The notes below the pieces were generated by a model, which did not search any database, was not told the origin of the DNA, and was given only the letters and a program-made list of their open reading frames with translations. A stretch of 25,973 nucleotides of DNA, from positions 1 to 25,973 of the IMG/VR virus record IMGVR_UViG_3300020473_000112; one strand, written 5' to 3'. The stretch is from a virus. The stretch's first letter is position 1, and every line of letters begins with the position of its first letter. The position numbers and the translations under genes are program-made. Shown here in pieces: positions 14,447 to 23,528 of the stretch.

Positions 14447-17400
14447 TTATTTATTAGATAAAGCATCAACCTTAGTTGAAAGTTCCTTAATTGCTTCTAT
14501 TAGAAGAGGAACAAGTTTTTCATAATTTACAGCGTGAGTTCCAGTTTCTCTAACAGTTGTTACACCAGGAAGTCCAAGTTTCTCAATTTCTTGAGCGATA
14601 ACACCAGTATCTTCTTGCCCTGCTTTAGGATTCACTGTAGCACTAAGTCCATTATTCCACTTAAAGGTATTACCACTAATTGAAAGAACTTTATCAAGAG
14701 CATTAGGAATAGGTACTATATTATCCTTCAACCTTTCATCAGAAGATGCGAAGGCAGTAATGTCACCAGTACATACCAAATTACCATCAGTTTCACCAAC
14801 AACACCAATCTTAACACCATCACTGGTAGTTTCTAGTCTTTGTCCACCACCGTGGAATAATTTAATACCCTCAGTAGCAGTATAAACTAAACCTTGCTGA
14901 CTATTATCTTTATTACCAATTTCAATATTGGCATCACTCTGAAGATATATGTTAGAGAGTTTGTTGTCTCTAATAATATTGGTGCGAGTAGTACCAGAAA
15001 CATTGTGCCATATACCAAGATAAGAGTCTGAAGCAGCTCCACCAAGAGTTAAAACTTCATTATCTACTACATGTATACCACCTTGATGTGTAGTATTACC
15101 AGTAAATACTGATTGCCCAGTTACAGCAAGTTTTCCACCAATACCAACACCACCAACAGTTGATAATGCATCATCAGCAGTTGAACAGATCTTAACTTTA
15201 TCACGAACTTGTAGTTTCTTACCAATCGCAACACCACCTGTTACAGCAAATGCTCCACTTAAAGGTCCCTGACAAGTATCAAAGTTATCTACATCATCTT
15301 GAGCAGTAAACTTAACCTTACCAAATACATTAAACTCATCAGTTATTACTAACTTATTATTAAATCTAACAGGTCCGTTGAATGTAACAGGACCATCAAA
15401 CTGAGATAGTATTGAATTATTAGATCCACCTTCAACAAGTAATCTCTCTTTGATAATTACTTCATCAAATACAACACTAAGTGTACTTGGATCTTCACCA
15501 GTTACAGTTGGAACTGGAATATCAAATGTTATTTGTTCACCAGAATCAGATGAAATCTTAGTGTTTCCAATGTAGAAATCACCCTTATCATTCATACCTG
15601 TGTAAACAACAGTACCACAAGAAGTTTCTTGTGACTGTGATAGGAACTCTTCCCTTTCAGTTAGAGTCTTAAGTTGAACCTGTGGTAAACCAGTTGAATA
15701 GTTACCTGGACCATAACCAAGATATTCAAATGTATGCCCTGAAGCTCTTAAAATAGATGGTCTTCGTAATTCAACAGGAAGTGGATTAATCTTAGTTACT
15801 AACTGTCCAATAACATGGTTATCAACAATAGTACCTAATGCACCACGAATAACTTTTAATTTAACACCAGTTTGAATCGTCTTATCAATAACTCTTAGTA
15901 TCTCATTCTCAATTTGAATATAACATCCTAATGGGAATCTTGCTTGAATAGATGCAGATGTTGTTGATCCATCAGGTAAAGCAATTGGAATCTCATCTTC
16001 TGTAGAATTAATATTAGCAGTTAACTTTAGATTCTCATTACCAAAGAATGATACTCCTCTAGTTCCTAAACTCTCTCCACCCTTACCAGATTGTGCATCA
16101 TTAGCAGATAGACCATGTTTAAGAATATACTTAGGATCTGTTAATCCAGCAGCAGAAGTTATCGCTTCAAATTGAGAGAAATTAATAACTTTTGAAACTA
16201 TATAATCACCTAGATTTGCATCAGAAGAATTTAAGACCCTAAATCTATTTCCTTCTAATAATCCATGAGCAGCACTACAAACAAAAGTAGTAGTATTGCT
16301 TGATTGAACTGCTGAAGTCACATCAACAACAGCACCTAATCCAATTACTTGCTGACCATCAAGAATAAGTTCATTTGCAGTCTTATTAATATTGATAGAC
16401 TTTGTAGATGGAACATCATTAATTCTGAAATAATGATCTGTACCAGTAGTAATACCTGTTACCTGAACATAATGTCCTACAGATGAACTAACATTATCAC
16501 CAGCGATAGTGATATATGCACCAGGACCTCCTCCACTACTGATTCCACCTTGATCTACTAAAGAAGCATCAAAGAATAGATTGTTATTTGCTGCATTACC
16601 ACTAACTTTATAACCAGATCCTGGTTCAGTTATCTCGAATGAAGTAACTGCTCCACTAGCAACTGTAACTGATGCAGTAGCACCTTTCCAAACAGCAGTA
16701 GATGGTGCAGATGCATCATCAAATAATTTTATATTATGATATGTACCATCAGCATAATTAGATCCACCAGACCCAAGTGTAGTAGCATATCTTAATCCAT
16801 TAAACTCATGTTCAGTATCAAAATTTAAAATAGCAGTTGTCGTACTATCATTTACCGTAGTAATAGTATTAGAAACACCAAAGTTACTTAATAACTTATT
16901 AGTAGTTTCTCTAGTAATACTCTTTTTAAGGTCATTAGTAACAACATCACCTATTGGGAATCGTTTTGCATAGGTTTGTGCTTCCTGTGGGTTCTCATTT
17001 ACATTATCTCTATCTAATTGTGGATAAAGATCTGTAACTGCCTGATTATATTTTGAATCAGTAAACTCTTCTTCTATGGCATTATTACCATTAAGAACAT
17101 ATAAGTGGAAAACACCATCTTGAGCACCTTCGATATATGGTGATATTGTTTCTGATCTATAAATGTATAGATTATCTTGGTTATCTGTTCTTTCAAATCT
17201 AGGTAAGGTTGTGTTCCTAGTATGAGTATCATTTGTCCAAGTTCCAACATTATGCTCTATACCTAAAACATCAGTTGTCTTGTATTCAAATGTTTTATCG
17301 TTTATAACATTATTTACTAAGAATATTCCATTATATCCACGATCAGCAGCACCATTAGTATTAGTATCACTGATTATATTCTTAATTGTTATCTGATCAC

Positions 17401-20101
17401 CAACATTTAAATTATGCTTCTTATCAGATCTAACAGTAACAATCTTCGTTGTAGGATTATAAGTCAGATAAGATATAAACCTTAAGTTTCTATTGAAATC
17501 ATAATCAGTTGATCCAATTGATACTCTAGTAAAGTCTTCATTAAATCTAGAATTAGTAGAACTAGAATCCTGAATTACAAATCCATCATTAGGATCTCTA
17601 GCATTTTGCAATTCTTTTGGAATTACATATCTAACCTTATAAAGTTTATCATCTAAACTTCTATTATCACTTCTTCTATCAATATATGGAATTTCCTCAT
17701 CATCGTCAGATAACACTGATGTTGCTGAAACTGCCTCTGAAGTATAAGTGTTTGTACCAGAGTCTACATGCATATACCAGTTATTCTGTGTAGAATCCCA
17801 TTGCATTGGGTGTCCTAAATCACCTGGTTGCTTATCAGAAACTCTACTAAGAATTTTTAGTAAACCTGCAGCAGGGTTAGATATAGTTTTAAGATATACA
17901 GGAGTTGTTCTTTCAGCATTAGTTCTTGATGCTGCAATTTGTATTTCATACTGATTTAGACTTAAACCATCTTGTCTACTTGCATTCTTTTCATCAGTAA
18001 TTGCATAATAGACTTGGTGTGGATTTAATCCTTCAGGTAAATCTCCACTCTCAGATATAATTCTTATCGACTCACCATTATTCAAATGATGAGCTGTTGT
18101 CATTGTTAACTTATGAATTAAAGTAGCAGCCCCAGTTGTAGTATCATTATGGGTTGCTTCATATGCTTTTTCTGAGGAGAAACTAGTGCTTTCATTTGTA
18201 GTACCATTTGGTCTTACCTTAGATGGCATTACAATATATGCCTGTAAATCAGTTCCACCATCTATAGGAATAGTAATCTTTTCATTAAATCTAGAACCAA
18301 TCCTGAATCCTTGTGCAACATCAGTTGGTTTAATACTCTGAGTTGTCTGACCTAAAATATATAATCTCTCAGGATTATTTGCATCTTTGTTTACTGACTT
18401 ATCAAGTTGTGCTAATTCAATAGGTGCTTCATTAGTAACAACTGCTTTTGGTGCAATAATGGAAGTAATAAATCCTTTATCATCCTTAGCAAATGCATCC
18501 TTCTTAAATCCATCAGCAGCAAGAGCAAACTGTCCAAAGTTAGAGTTAGAGTTTGTAATTGATGCGTCACCACCAGACTTCATATAGAAGTGAATGTGAT
18601 AACCAATAGCGAACACAGAAACTATCTGGAAGACAGCATCATTCTCTAGTGTAATGTGAGCAGTTTTCCAACCATCTCTATAAACAGCATCCTTATCTAA
18701 ATGATAAACCTGTCCTTCAGTAGGAGCAGATGACTTAGATGATAATAATTCACCAGTTTGTTTTTGATATTGAATACCTTCATAAGATCTACTCTCTGGA
18801 AGATATTTTACAAATGCACGATCATCTTTCTGTAGTGAGACACCAGTAAACTGGGCAACAACCATAGATTTGAAACCTGTTGCCTTAGATCCATCAGCAT
18901 GCATACCTTGCATACCATAAACAGATCTCAATGAACAGTTAAAGATATATGGAGATGCACCACTAACAGTATCAACCTCAACACTAACTTCTGCACCACC
19001 AGCAGTCAACCCACTAGCAGGACCAGCAGCTAAATTTGCAGGAACAAATGAAAGTAGATAAGTGAACTGAGTATCATTTAAAACATTCTGTACCTTTGTT
19101 GAAATATTATACTCTTCCCAATTAACACCTTCAATCTTGATAGGAGTACCACCAGTTAATTCATGAGGAACTGCTGTTGTTACTGTAACAACTTGTCCTG
19201 GTGTTGCACCATCACCTGAAATAATACTTGTAATCTGAATACGATCAGAATTAAAAGCACCAACTATTTCATACTCAGGTCTTTGCTTGGCAAATGATTC
19301 TCTTTCTGTTGGGAATTTCTGATCTATTTCTCTACCAGATGCCCTGTTATATGCATTAGATAATTTACTATAGTAAACATCTAGATCAGTTAATCCACTA
19401 AAATTATCTAATGAATTTATACCATCTGCATATGCAAATACAGTTAATTTATGGTGAGAAAATACTGGTTTTGATTGATTAGTTGTACTGAAATCTTGTG
19501 GGTCAGTATATACTAAAGTATTCTCATCTCCATCAAAAATAGTAAATTGCCAGAAATAGCAAGAACCAGTAACTCTGAATATTGCAGCAGTTTTTACAAA
19601 ATCATCAGTAGGATTAGGAACATACTTAGGTCTTATCTTAGTCTTTCTTAAATCTAGTCCAACAATAGATGTTCCTCTAGGAACTATAACACCACCTTCT
19701 GTACTGTTAAACTTATAAAGTAAATTATCTTCTTGCGTTAAATCAAAATTAGAATTTAATGTAAGTGTTAGTGTATTAAGTGCTCCACTTTCTGTTCCAG
19801 CAGGACTAACTGCCTTTGCTACACCATTCTCATCCCTAATACCAAATCCTGGTCTATTATCTACAAGGTGTTCACCAGGAAATAATAATATAGTTGTTTT
19901 CTCTACTATATCATTATCATTCCCTCGCAGGTAGGAAAATCTAGCAGATTCAAGAAGTGCTCTTTGAATCGTTTTAAACGGTTTTGTTAATGAATTACCC
20001 TGATTCTCAATACCGTCTGTAGCATCAAGGTCATTGGGATTTACATAAAGAATGCGTCCTTCACTATTCTTTATAAAATTTTCTAATTTATTAAGAGGCA
20101 T
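14447..20101 (-). CDS. Giant tail-fibre/tailspike-like protein with C-terminal S74 intramolecular chaperone
   Basis: An 1884-residue protein. The N-terminus, GRILYVNPNDLDATDGIENQ followed by KPFKTIQRALLESARF, resembles the start of long marine T4-like phage structural proteins, with a KTIQRAL motif like the capping region of right-handed beta-helix tailspikes. The middle ~1500 residues are beta-rich with recurrent ligand-like segments such as VTVTTAVPHELTGGTPI. From about 1600 the motif 'VFTGNTTHQGG' and relatives suggest a fibre shaft. The last ~97 residues are a peptidase_S74 domain: ASSDERLKDNI with the Ser1787-Asp1788 self-cleavage pair, then NTFKWN, TGVIAQEIEKL, AVNYEKLVPLLIEAIKEL. In this family the domain trimerises and folds the fibre, then cleaves itself off. 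No clear Shine-Dalgarno precedes the ATG at 20101. Confidence 0.83.
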   Translation of the reverse strand: MPLNKLENFIKNSEGRILYVNPNDLDATDGIENQGNSLTKPFKTIQRALLESARFSYLRGNDNDIVEKTTILLFPGEHLVDNRPGFGIRDENGVAKAVSPAGTESGALNTLTLTLNSNFDLTQEDNLLYKFNSTEGGVIVPRGTSIVGLDLRKTKIRPKYVPNPTDDFVKTAAIFRVTGSCYFWQFTIFDGDENTLVYTDPQDFSTTNQSKPVFSHHKLTVFAYADGINSLDNFSGLTDLDVYYSKLSNAYNRASGREIDQKFPTERESFAKQRPEYEIVGAFNSDRIQITSIISGDGATPGQVVTVTTAVPHELTGGTPIKIEGVNWEEYNISTKVQNVLNDTQFTYLLSFVPANLAAGPASGLTAGGAEVSVEVDTVSGASPYIFNCSLRSVYGMQGMHADGSKATGFKSMVVAQFTGVSLQKDDRAFVKYLPESRSYEGIQYQKQTGELLSSKSSAPTEGQVYHLDKDAVYRDGWKTAHITLENDAVFQIVSVFAIGYHIHFYMKSGGDASITNSNSNFGQFALAADGFKKDAFAKDDKGFITSIIAPKAVVTNEAPIELAQLDKSVNKDANNPERLYILGQTTQSIKPTDVAQGFRIGSRFNEKITIPIDGGTDLQAYIVMPSKVRPNGTTNESTSFSSEKAYEATHNDTTTGAATLIHKLTMTTAHHLNNGESIRIISESGDLPEGLNPHQVYYAITDEKNASRQDGLSLNQYEIQIAASRTNAERTTPVYLKTISNPAAGLLKILSRVSDKQPGDLGHPMQWDSTQNNWYMHVDSGTNTYTSEAVSATSVLSDDDEEIPYIDRRSDNRSLDDKLYKVRYVIPKELQNARDPNDGFVIQDSSSTNSRFNEDFTRVSIGSTDYDFNRNLRFISYLTYNPTTKIVTVRSDKKHNLNVGDQITIKNIISDTNTNGAADRGYNGIFLVNNVINDKTFEYKTTDVLGIEHNVGTWTNDTHTRNTTLPRFERTDNQDNLYIYRSETISPYIEGAQDGVFHLYVLNGNNAIEEEFTDSKYNQAVTDLYPQLDRDNVNENPQEAQTYAKRFPIGDVVTNDLKKSITRETTNKLLSNFGVSNTITTVNDSTTTAILNFDTEHEFNGLRYATTLGSGGSNYADGTYHNIKLFDDASAPSTAVWKGATASVTVASGAVTSFEITEPGSGYKVSGNAANNNLFFDASLVDQGGISSGGGPGAYITIAGDNVSSSVGHYVQVTGITTGTDHYFRINDVPSTKSININKTANELILDGQQVIGLGAVVDVTSAVQSSNTTTFVCSAAHGLLEGNRFRVLNSSDANLGDYIVSKVINFSQFEAITSAAGLTDPKYILKHGLSANDAQSGKGGESLGTRGVSFFGNENLKLTANINSTEDEIPIALPDGSTTSASIQARFPLGCYIQIENEILRVIDKTIQTGVKLKVIRGALGTIVDNHVIGQLVTKINPLPVELRRPSILRASGHTFEYLGYGPGNYSTGLPQVQLKTLTEREEFLSQSQETSCGTVVYTGMNDKGDFYIGNTKISSDSGEQITFDIPVPTVTGEDPSTLSVVFDEVIIKERLLVEGGSNNSILSQFDGPVTFNGPVRFNNKLVITDEFNVFGKVKFTAQDDVDNFDTCQGPLSGAFAVTGGVAIGKKLQVRDKVKICSTADDALSTVGGVGIGGKLAVTGQSVFTGNTTHQGGIHVVDNEVLTLGGAASDSYLGIWHNVSGTTRTNIIRDNKLSNIYLQSDANIEIGNKDNSQQGLVYTATEGIKLFHGGGQRLETTSDGVKIGVVGETDGNLVCTGDITAFASSDERLKDNIVPIPNALDKVLSISGNTFKWNNGLSATVNPKAGQEDTGVIAQEIEKLGLPGVTTVRETGTHAVNYEKLVPLLIEAIKELSTKVDALSNK

Positions 20102-20133
20102 CGGAGAATATTGGCCAAAATATTTCTATGTTT

Positions 20134-20343
20134 CTATTTAGCCTTCCGATCTGTCGTTAATTTTGGTTCAACATAAGTAATCATCTCAGGATCAGCATTA
20201 TCTTTAATGACTTCCATCACACTCATAAACTGTTCTGTGCTTTCGCATTTAACAAATCTAGTTTCACCTTGAGTACTAATTAAGGTAATTCTCTTTTTAC
20301 ATACATCAACTATAATATCTTGTACGGTCTCTTCAGTATCCAT
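20134..20343 (-). CDS. Small acidic protein of unknown function
   Basis: A 69-residue protein starting MDTEETVQDIIVDVCKKRIT, without a signal peptide or membrane segment. I do not recognise the family. The pattern (IIVDVCKKRITLISTQGETR, then a likely helix EQFMSVMEVIKDNA) suggests a small beta-hairpin plus helix fold. The start is well supported by the Shine-Dalgarno AAGGAG six bases upstream. It sits between the oxygenase gene (24-base gap) and the 1884-residue fibre gene (32-base gap). Nothing in the sequence says whether it is structural or regulatory. Confidence 0.7.
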   Translation of the reverse strand: MDTEETVQDIIVDVCKKRITLISTQGETRFVKCESTEQFMSVMEVIKDNADPEMITYVEPKLTTDRKAK

Positions 20344-20349
20344 AAAATA

Positions 20350-20355
20350 CTCCTT
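20350..20355 (-). promoter_or_regulatory. Strong ribosome binding site of the 69-residue gene
   Basis: AAGGAG on the minus strand lies six bases before the ATG at 20343, one of the best Shine-Dalgarno sequences in the window. A TATTAT just after the preceding stop codon (20367-20362) could be a -10 element, but no -35 is convincing. Confidence 0.7.
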
Positions 20356-20367
20356 TTTTGTATAATA

Positions 20368-20895
20368 CTACAATCTAAGGATTTTGTCAATATTCATAGA
20401 GATACACATTCTCTTTCCTTTAGTGGGTGGAATCTCATGAAATAAAATTGATGGCCAAACTAAAAGCAATCCATTTTCTGGTGTGATGCTAGTTTCATCT
20501 TCAAATATAATCGGTGAGCAATCATCCTCAACATCAATATAATAGCAACAAGAAAATGCACTAGTAGGAAAATGATGATGCTTAATAGCAAAATCACCTT
20601 CTTCATACATCATTGCCCACATATTAATAGGTTGATACGAACTATCTAACTTATAATAAGAACAAGATATAAATTCACAGACACTGCACACCTCTTCAAT
20701 TAATGGATTAAATTTATCAGTTTCGTGATGTGTATAATATGAACTTGTCCATGATGACTTTACATTAGTCTCATTAGTTTCTGGATATTTTTTTCTATGA
20801 TTTAAAACATCCGTCTTCAAATAAGTATAATTTTGCAAATTAGTATAAAAAATACTTACAGAACTATTAACATTCTCTACACCAATATCAATCAT
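20368..20895 (-). CDS. 2OG-Fe(II) oxygenase-like protein (putative hydroxylase)
   Basis: A 175-residue protein matching the shape of the small phage/bacterial 2OG-FeII_Oxy_5 family. WAMMYEEGDFAIKHHHFP (93-110) supplies the first metal ligands (His106-108), TSAFSCCYYIDV is the following strand, LLLVWPSILFHEIPP carries the distal His153, and KRMCISMNI has Arg162, which would bind the 2-oxoglutarate carboxylate. Family members couple oxidation of 2-oxoglutarate to hydroxylation of a substrate; the substrate here is unknown. Its ATG overlaps the carbamoyltransferase stop as ATGA, so the two are translationally coupled and probably act together. An unusual feature is the three consecutive His where HxD or HxH is expected. 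A link to the Lys-rich collagen fibre is a hypothesis only. Confidence 0.75.
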   Translation of the reverse strand: MIDIGVENVNSSVSIFYTNLQNYTYLKTDVLNHRKKYPETNETNVKSSWTSSYYTHHETDKFNPLIEEVCSVCEFISCSYYKLDSSYQPINMWAMMYEEGDFAIKHHHFPTSAFSCCYYIDVEDDCSPIIFEDETSITPENGLLLVWPSILFHEIPPTKGKRMCISMNIDKILRL

Positions 20896-22619
20896 TTAGA
20901 TATTATATAATTCCCAATAACAAGATAATCTATATCCATCTTTTTAAATGCATTCATAGCATCTTCTGGAGTTTCTATTATAGGTTCTTTATTGTCATTA
21001 AACGATGTATTTAATAATATTGGATTCTTTAATTTACGAAGTAAAGAACTCATCTTAGAATTCAACTCATCATCAACTGTTTGCATTCTACATGTTCCAT
21101 CTACATGAGTGATAGCAGGAATATCATCAGTTAATACTTTATGATTAAAAAGCATATATGGGGAAGATTCATATCCACTTCCCTCCAAAGTTATACCAGC
21201 AAAAGGTCTCCAATACTCTCTGTGCTTAACTCTCTTATTCATTATATCCTTATTTTCTTCTTTATGAGGACTCATTAAAAGAGATCTAGATCCAAGAGCA
21301 CGAGGACCAGCTTCAGATCTACCTTGAAACCATCCAATAATCTTATCATCCTCAAGATACTTAGCAACTACTTCACATAGTTCATCAAAATCTTTATACT
21401 TAATATATTTAATTTCTCCTATATTTTTCAAATCATTAAATCCTATTGCCTTTTCAATCTCTTTATCATTATAAGATTTACCTAAAAGAGCAATATTGTG
21501 TGGTATTTCAATCTCATATTTAAGTCTATATGCTGCCCAAGCTGCTGCTCCAAAATGAATACCTGAATCATTAGTATTGGGTGGAATATGTATATTCTTG
21601 AATAAAGGTCTTAACTTATCATTAGCAGTAATATTTAAAAAACAACCACCAGCAAAACACACATCATCCGTAAGATAATCATCTCTAAGTTCTTTAATTA
21701 AATATAAAAGAGCTTCTTCATAATGCTTTTGTACAAAGAAAGCCTTATCTGCTGGAGAAATTTTCATTTTTAACATATTTTCAACAACTCCACCAGTAGG
21801 ATGAAAATTTATATAAGGAAGACCCATTTCATACCTATCAATTTGAAATGCATCTAAAGCATCTAAAGGAGATGCTGCATAAGGTCTAGTATTTTCTGTA
21901 CAATATTGAGGCCAATCATATCCCCTATCCTTGCCATAAGCAGATAATCCCATTATCTTACCTTCACAATTCAAGAAATCCTCAAAAGCCTTTTCTGGTT
22001 CATCACTGTAAATATCCTTTTGTATATGAAGTGCTATAGCTCCATAAAACTGACCAAAAACATTAGTTCCTGAAAACGAACCCCATGATGGCATCCTAAA
22101 AAATCTGAATATTCTTTTCTTTTTATCAAAATATCCAATACTATTATGTTCACCTTCAGGTGTATTGGCTAAATTAAAGTTCCACATAGAACTTCCCATT
22201 CCATCTAGTGTTAAAAAACTACCACTATTAAAAGGAGAAGTAAAAACAGCAGAGGCAGCGTGACATAGATGATGACCAACAAACCATAATTTAGCATTGG
22301 GAAAAAGACCTTTAAGTTTTTGAGATGCAATTTTATTAATCATTTGAAAATTGCAATCTTCTACACCCGTAGGTGCAAAACATACTACATCAACATCTTC
22401 TCTAGTAAGATCTCCAAGACAATAATCTATTGCCTTTAATGGCAGTCTTCCGTCGTGTTTTAATCTAGATACTCGTTCTTCATCAACACTTCTAATATGT
22501 TTTCCATCTACAAATAAAGTGCATCCAGCATCATGCACTGTATCTTCATATGTACCTTTATTTTTCCAACCACCTGCACCAGCAACATCTAAGGAACCGT
22601 GTATACCAATAATATTCAT
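20892..22619 (-). CDS. Carbamoyltransferase (NodU/CmcH/TobZ family)
   Basis: A 575-residue, apparently full-length member of the O-carbamoyltransferase family, which uses carbamoyl phosphate and ATP to carbamoylate a hydroxyl via carbamoyl-adenylate. Visible motifs are HDAGCTLFVDG (29-39), DEERVSRLKHDGRLP (46-60), the metal-binding HHLCHAASA (His116 and His120 in an HxxxH pattern), LTLDGMGS (137-144), AGGCFLN, GRSEAGPRALGSRSLL around residue 436, REYWRPFAG and ILLNTSFNDNKEPI around residue 536. Kae1-like and C-terminal domains are therefore both intact. Genes of this family occur as auxiliary genes in marine T4-like phages, but the acceptor is unknown. It is followed by the oxygenase with an ATGA overlap and preceded by a TATAAT-type element. 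It may modify a glycan, nucleotide or fibre protein. Confidence 0.88.
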   Translation of the reverse strand: MNIIGIHGSLDVAGAGGWKNKGTYEDTVHDAGCTLFVDGKHIRSVDEERVSRLKHDGRLPLKAIDYCLGDLTREDVDVVCFAPTGVEDCNFQMINKIASQKLKGLFPNAKLWFVGHHLCHAASAVFTSPFNSGSFLTLDGMGSSMWNFNLANTPEGEHNSIGYFDKKKRIFRFFRMPSWGSFSGTNVFGQFYGAIALHIQKDIYSDEPEKAFEDFLNCEGKIMGLSAYGKDRGYDWPQYCTENTRPYAASPLDALDAFQIDRYEMGLPYINFHPTGGVVENMLKMKISPADKAFFVQKHYEEALLYLIKELRDDYLTDDVCFAGGCFLNITANDKLRPLFKNIHIPPNTNDSGIHFGAAAWAAYRLKYEIEIPHNIALLGKSYNDKEIEKAIGFNDLKNIGEIKYIKYKDFDELCEVVAKYLEDDKIIGWFQGRSEAGPRALGSRSLLMSPHKEENKDIMNKRVKHREYWRPFAGITLEGSGYESSPYMLFNHKVLTDDIPAITHVDGTCRMQTVDDELNSKMSSLLRKLKNPILLNTSFNDNKEPIIETPEDAMNAFKKMDIDYLVIGNYIISK

Positions 22620-22641
22620 ATCAATTTATTCTGGATTCAAT

Positions 22642-22655
22642 TATTATAACACATT
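22642..22655 (-). promoter_or_regulatory. TGTTATAATA promoter-like element before the carbamoyltransferase
   Basis: In the 35-base gap the minus strand reads AATGTGTTATAATA, containing a consensus TATAAT (22648-22643) with only a weak CCGACA 18 bases upstream. The 14-base block is identical to the one at 23513-23526. A start near 22636 would give a leader of about 17 bases. It could be a host-type or phage late promoter. Confidence 0.5.
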
Positions 22656-23164
22656 TATGAAGGTTTTGTCGGCCAAGCAGAATGTGAATGATTATCTGCT
22701 AATGCTTTTGATGTTAAGTTAGAATCTGCTGCTATAGTTGCTGGAAGATCTCTTAATGATTGTCTATAGGTTACATATTCTGCTTTCTTACTAGAACTTA
22801 ATGGAGAATCATTACCTTGAGTCCAATCACTAACAGCAAGCAACCAATTTCTATAATCCTTTACTTCCTGTAAATGATCTCTTGATGCTTCATATGCAGC
22901 AGTTGCAAGGGTTTGTTCATTCGCATGATCTGTTACTGCTTGTTGCCAAATACCTATTTCAGTAATATTCTCACCCCATTTTTTATCTCCATTTTCATCT
23001 ACAGCATCTTCTTCATATTCAATAAAACCTTTTCCTGTAGTAGTATCAAAACACATTCCATGAACATCTGATGGAATCCATGAAAGATCAACATGAGTAC
23101 AATTAGGTACTGAAACATTGTCAATGACTATAGTTTTATCTGGTGGAACAACTGTTAATTTCAT
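22655..23164 (-). CDS. Phage tail assembly chaperone-like protein
   Basis: A 169-residue protein. The N-terminal ~85 residues (KTIVIDNVSVPNCTHVDLSW, then ENITEIGIW) form a small beta-rich region. A helical part follows and includes DYRNWLLAVSDWTQGNDSPL and KKAEYVTYRQSLRDLPA, a close match in pattern to the phage tail assembly chaperone family (RxxLLxxxDWTQxxDxPLs...WxxYRQaLRDLP). Such genes lie beside tail fibres, and their products are thought to help fibre folding or attachment. It is ATGA-coupled to the preceding 110-residue gene. The last residues HSAWPTKPS include a WPxKP-type ending common in this family. Confidence 0.78.
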   Translation of the reverse strand: MKLTVVPPDKTIVIDNVSVPNCTHVDLSWIPSDVHGMCFDTTTGKGFIEYEEDAVDENGDKKWGENITEIGIWQQAVTDHANEQTLATAAYEASRDHLQEVKDYRNWLLAVSDWTQGNDSPLSSSKKAEYVTYRQSLRDLPATIAADSNLTSKALADNHSHSAWPTKPS

Positions 23165-23493
23165 TCTTCTGTCTCCGTTACATTTTTCATTTGTCTAGAT
23201 TGCATTAATCTTTCTTGTGCTTGTAATTCTAACTCTCTTTGATATATCTCTTGTGCTTTCATAGTTGATTTCACAGTTTCATTTCTAAAAGATTCAATAG
23301 CAGCACCAGTTTGTCTTTGTTGATTTGAATTTTCAATTATCATTAATGGCAACCAAGTAACAGCACAACCCCAATCATCAACTTCTTCTCCTGTTTGTGG
23401 ATTCACTCCACGAACCTGAGTGAACCAAGAACATTGTAATCCAATACAATCTTTACCGATCAAAGGACAGAATTTGCCTGGTTCTAACTTCAT
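23161..23493 (-). CDS. Small Cys-containing phage protein, function unknown
   Basis: A 110-residue protein with CPLIGKDCIGLQCSWF near the start. Cys9, Cys16 and Cys21, with Cys43 in DDWGCAVTWLP, form a possible four-Cys metal or Fe-S site (C-x6-C-x4-C...C). The C-terminal half (MKAQEIYQRELELQAQERLM) is a likely amphipathic or coiled-coil helix. The pattern resembles a small conserved protein encoded near tail genes in other phages, but I know of no assigned function. Its TGA overlaps the next gene's ATG as ATGA, so it is expressed with the tail assembly chaperone-like protein. There is no clear Shine-Dalgarno, and a TATAAT element lies about 20 bases upstream. Confidence 0.72.
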   Translation of the reverse strand: MKLEPGKFCPLIGKDCIGLQCSWFTQVRGVNPQTGEEVDDWGCAVTWLPLMIIENSNQQRQTGAAIESFRNETVKSTMKAQEIYQRELELQAQERLMQSRQMKNVTETEE

Positions 23494-23512
23494 TATATTA
23501 AATCTTTATTCA

Positions 23513-23526
23513 TATTATAACACATT
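23513..23526 (-). promoter_or_regulatory. TGTTATAATA promoter-like element before the 110-residue gene
   Basis: The 35-base gap after the collagen fibre gene contains, on the minus strand, AATGTGTTATAATA, identical over 14 bases to the element before the carbamoyltransferase. A third partial copy, ATGTTATAATA (23554-23544), lies in the last codons of the fibre gene. No good -35 is visible. Confidence 0.5.
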
Positions 23527-23528
23527 AT

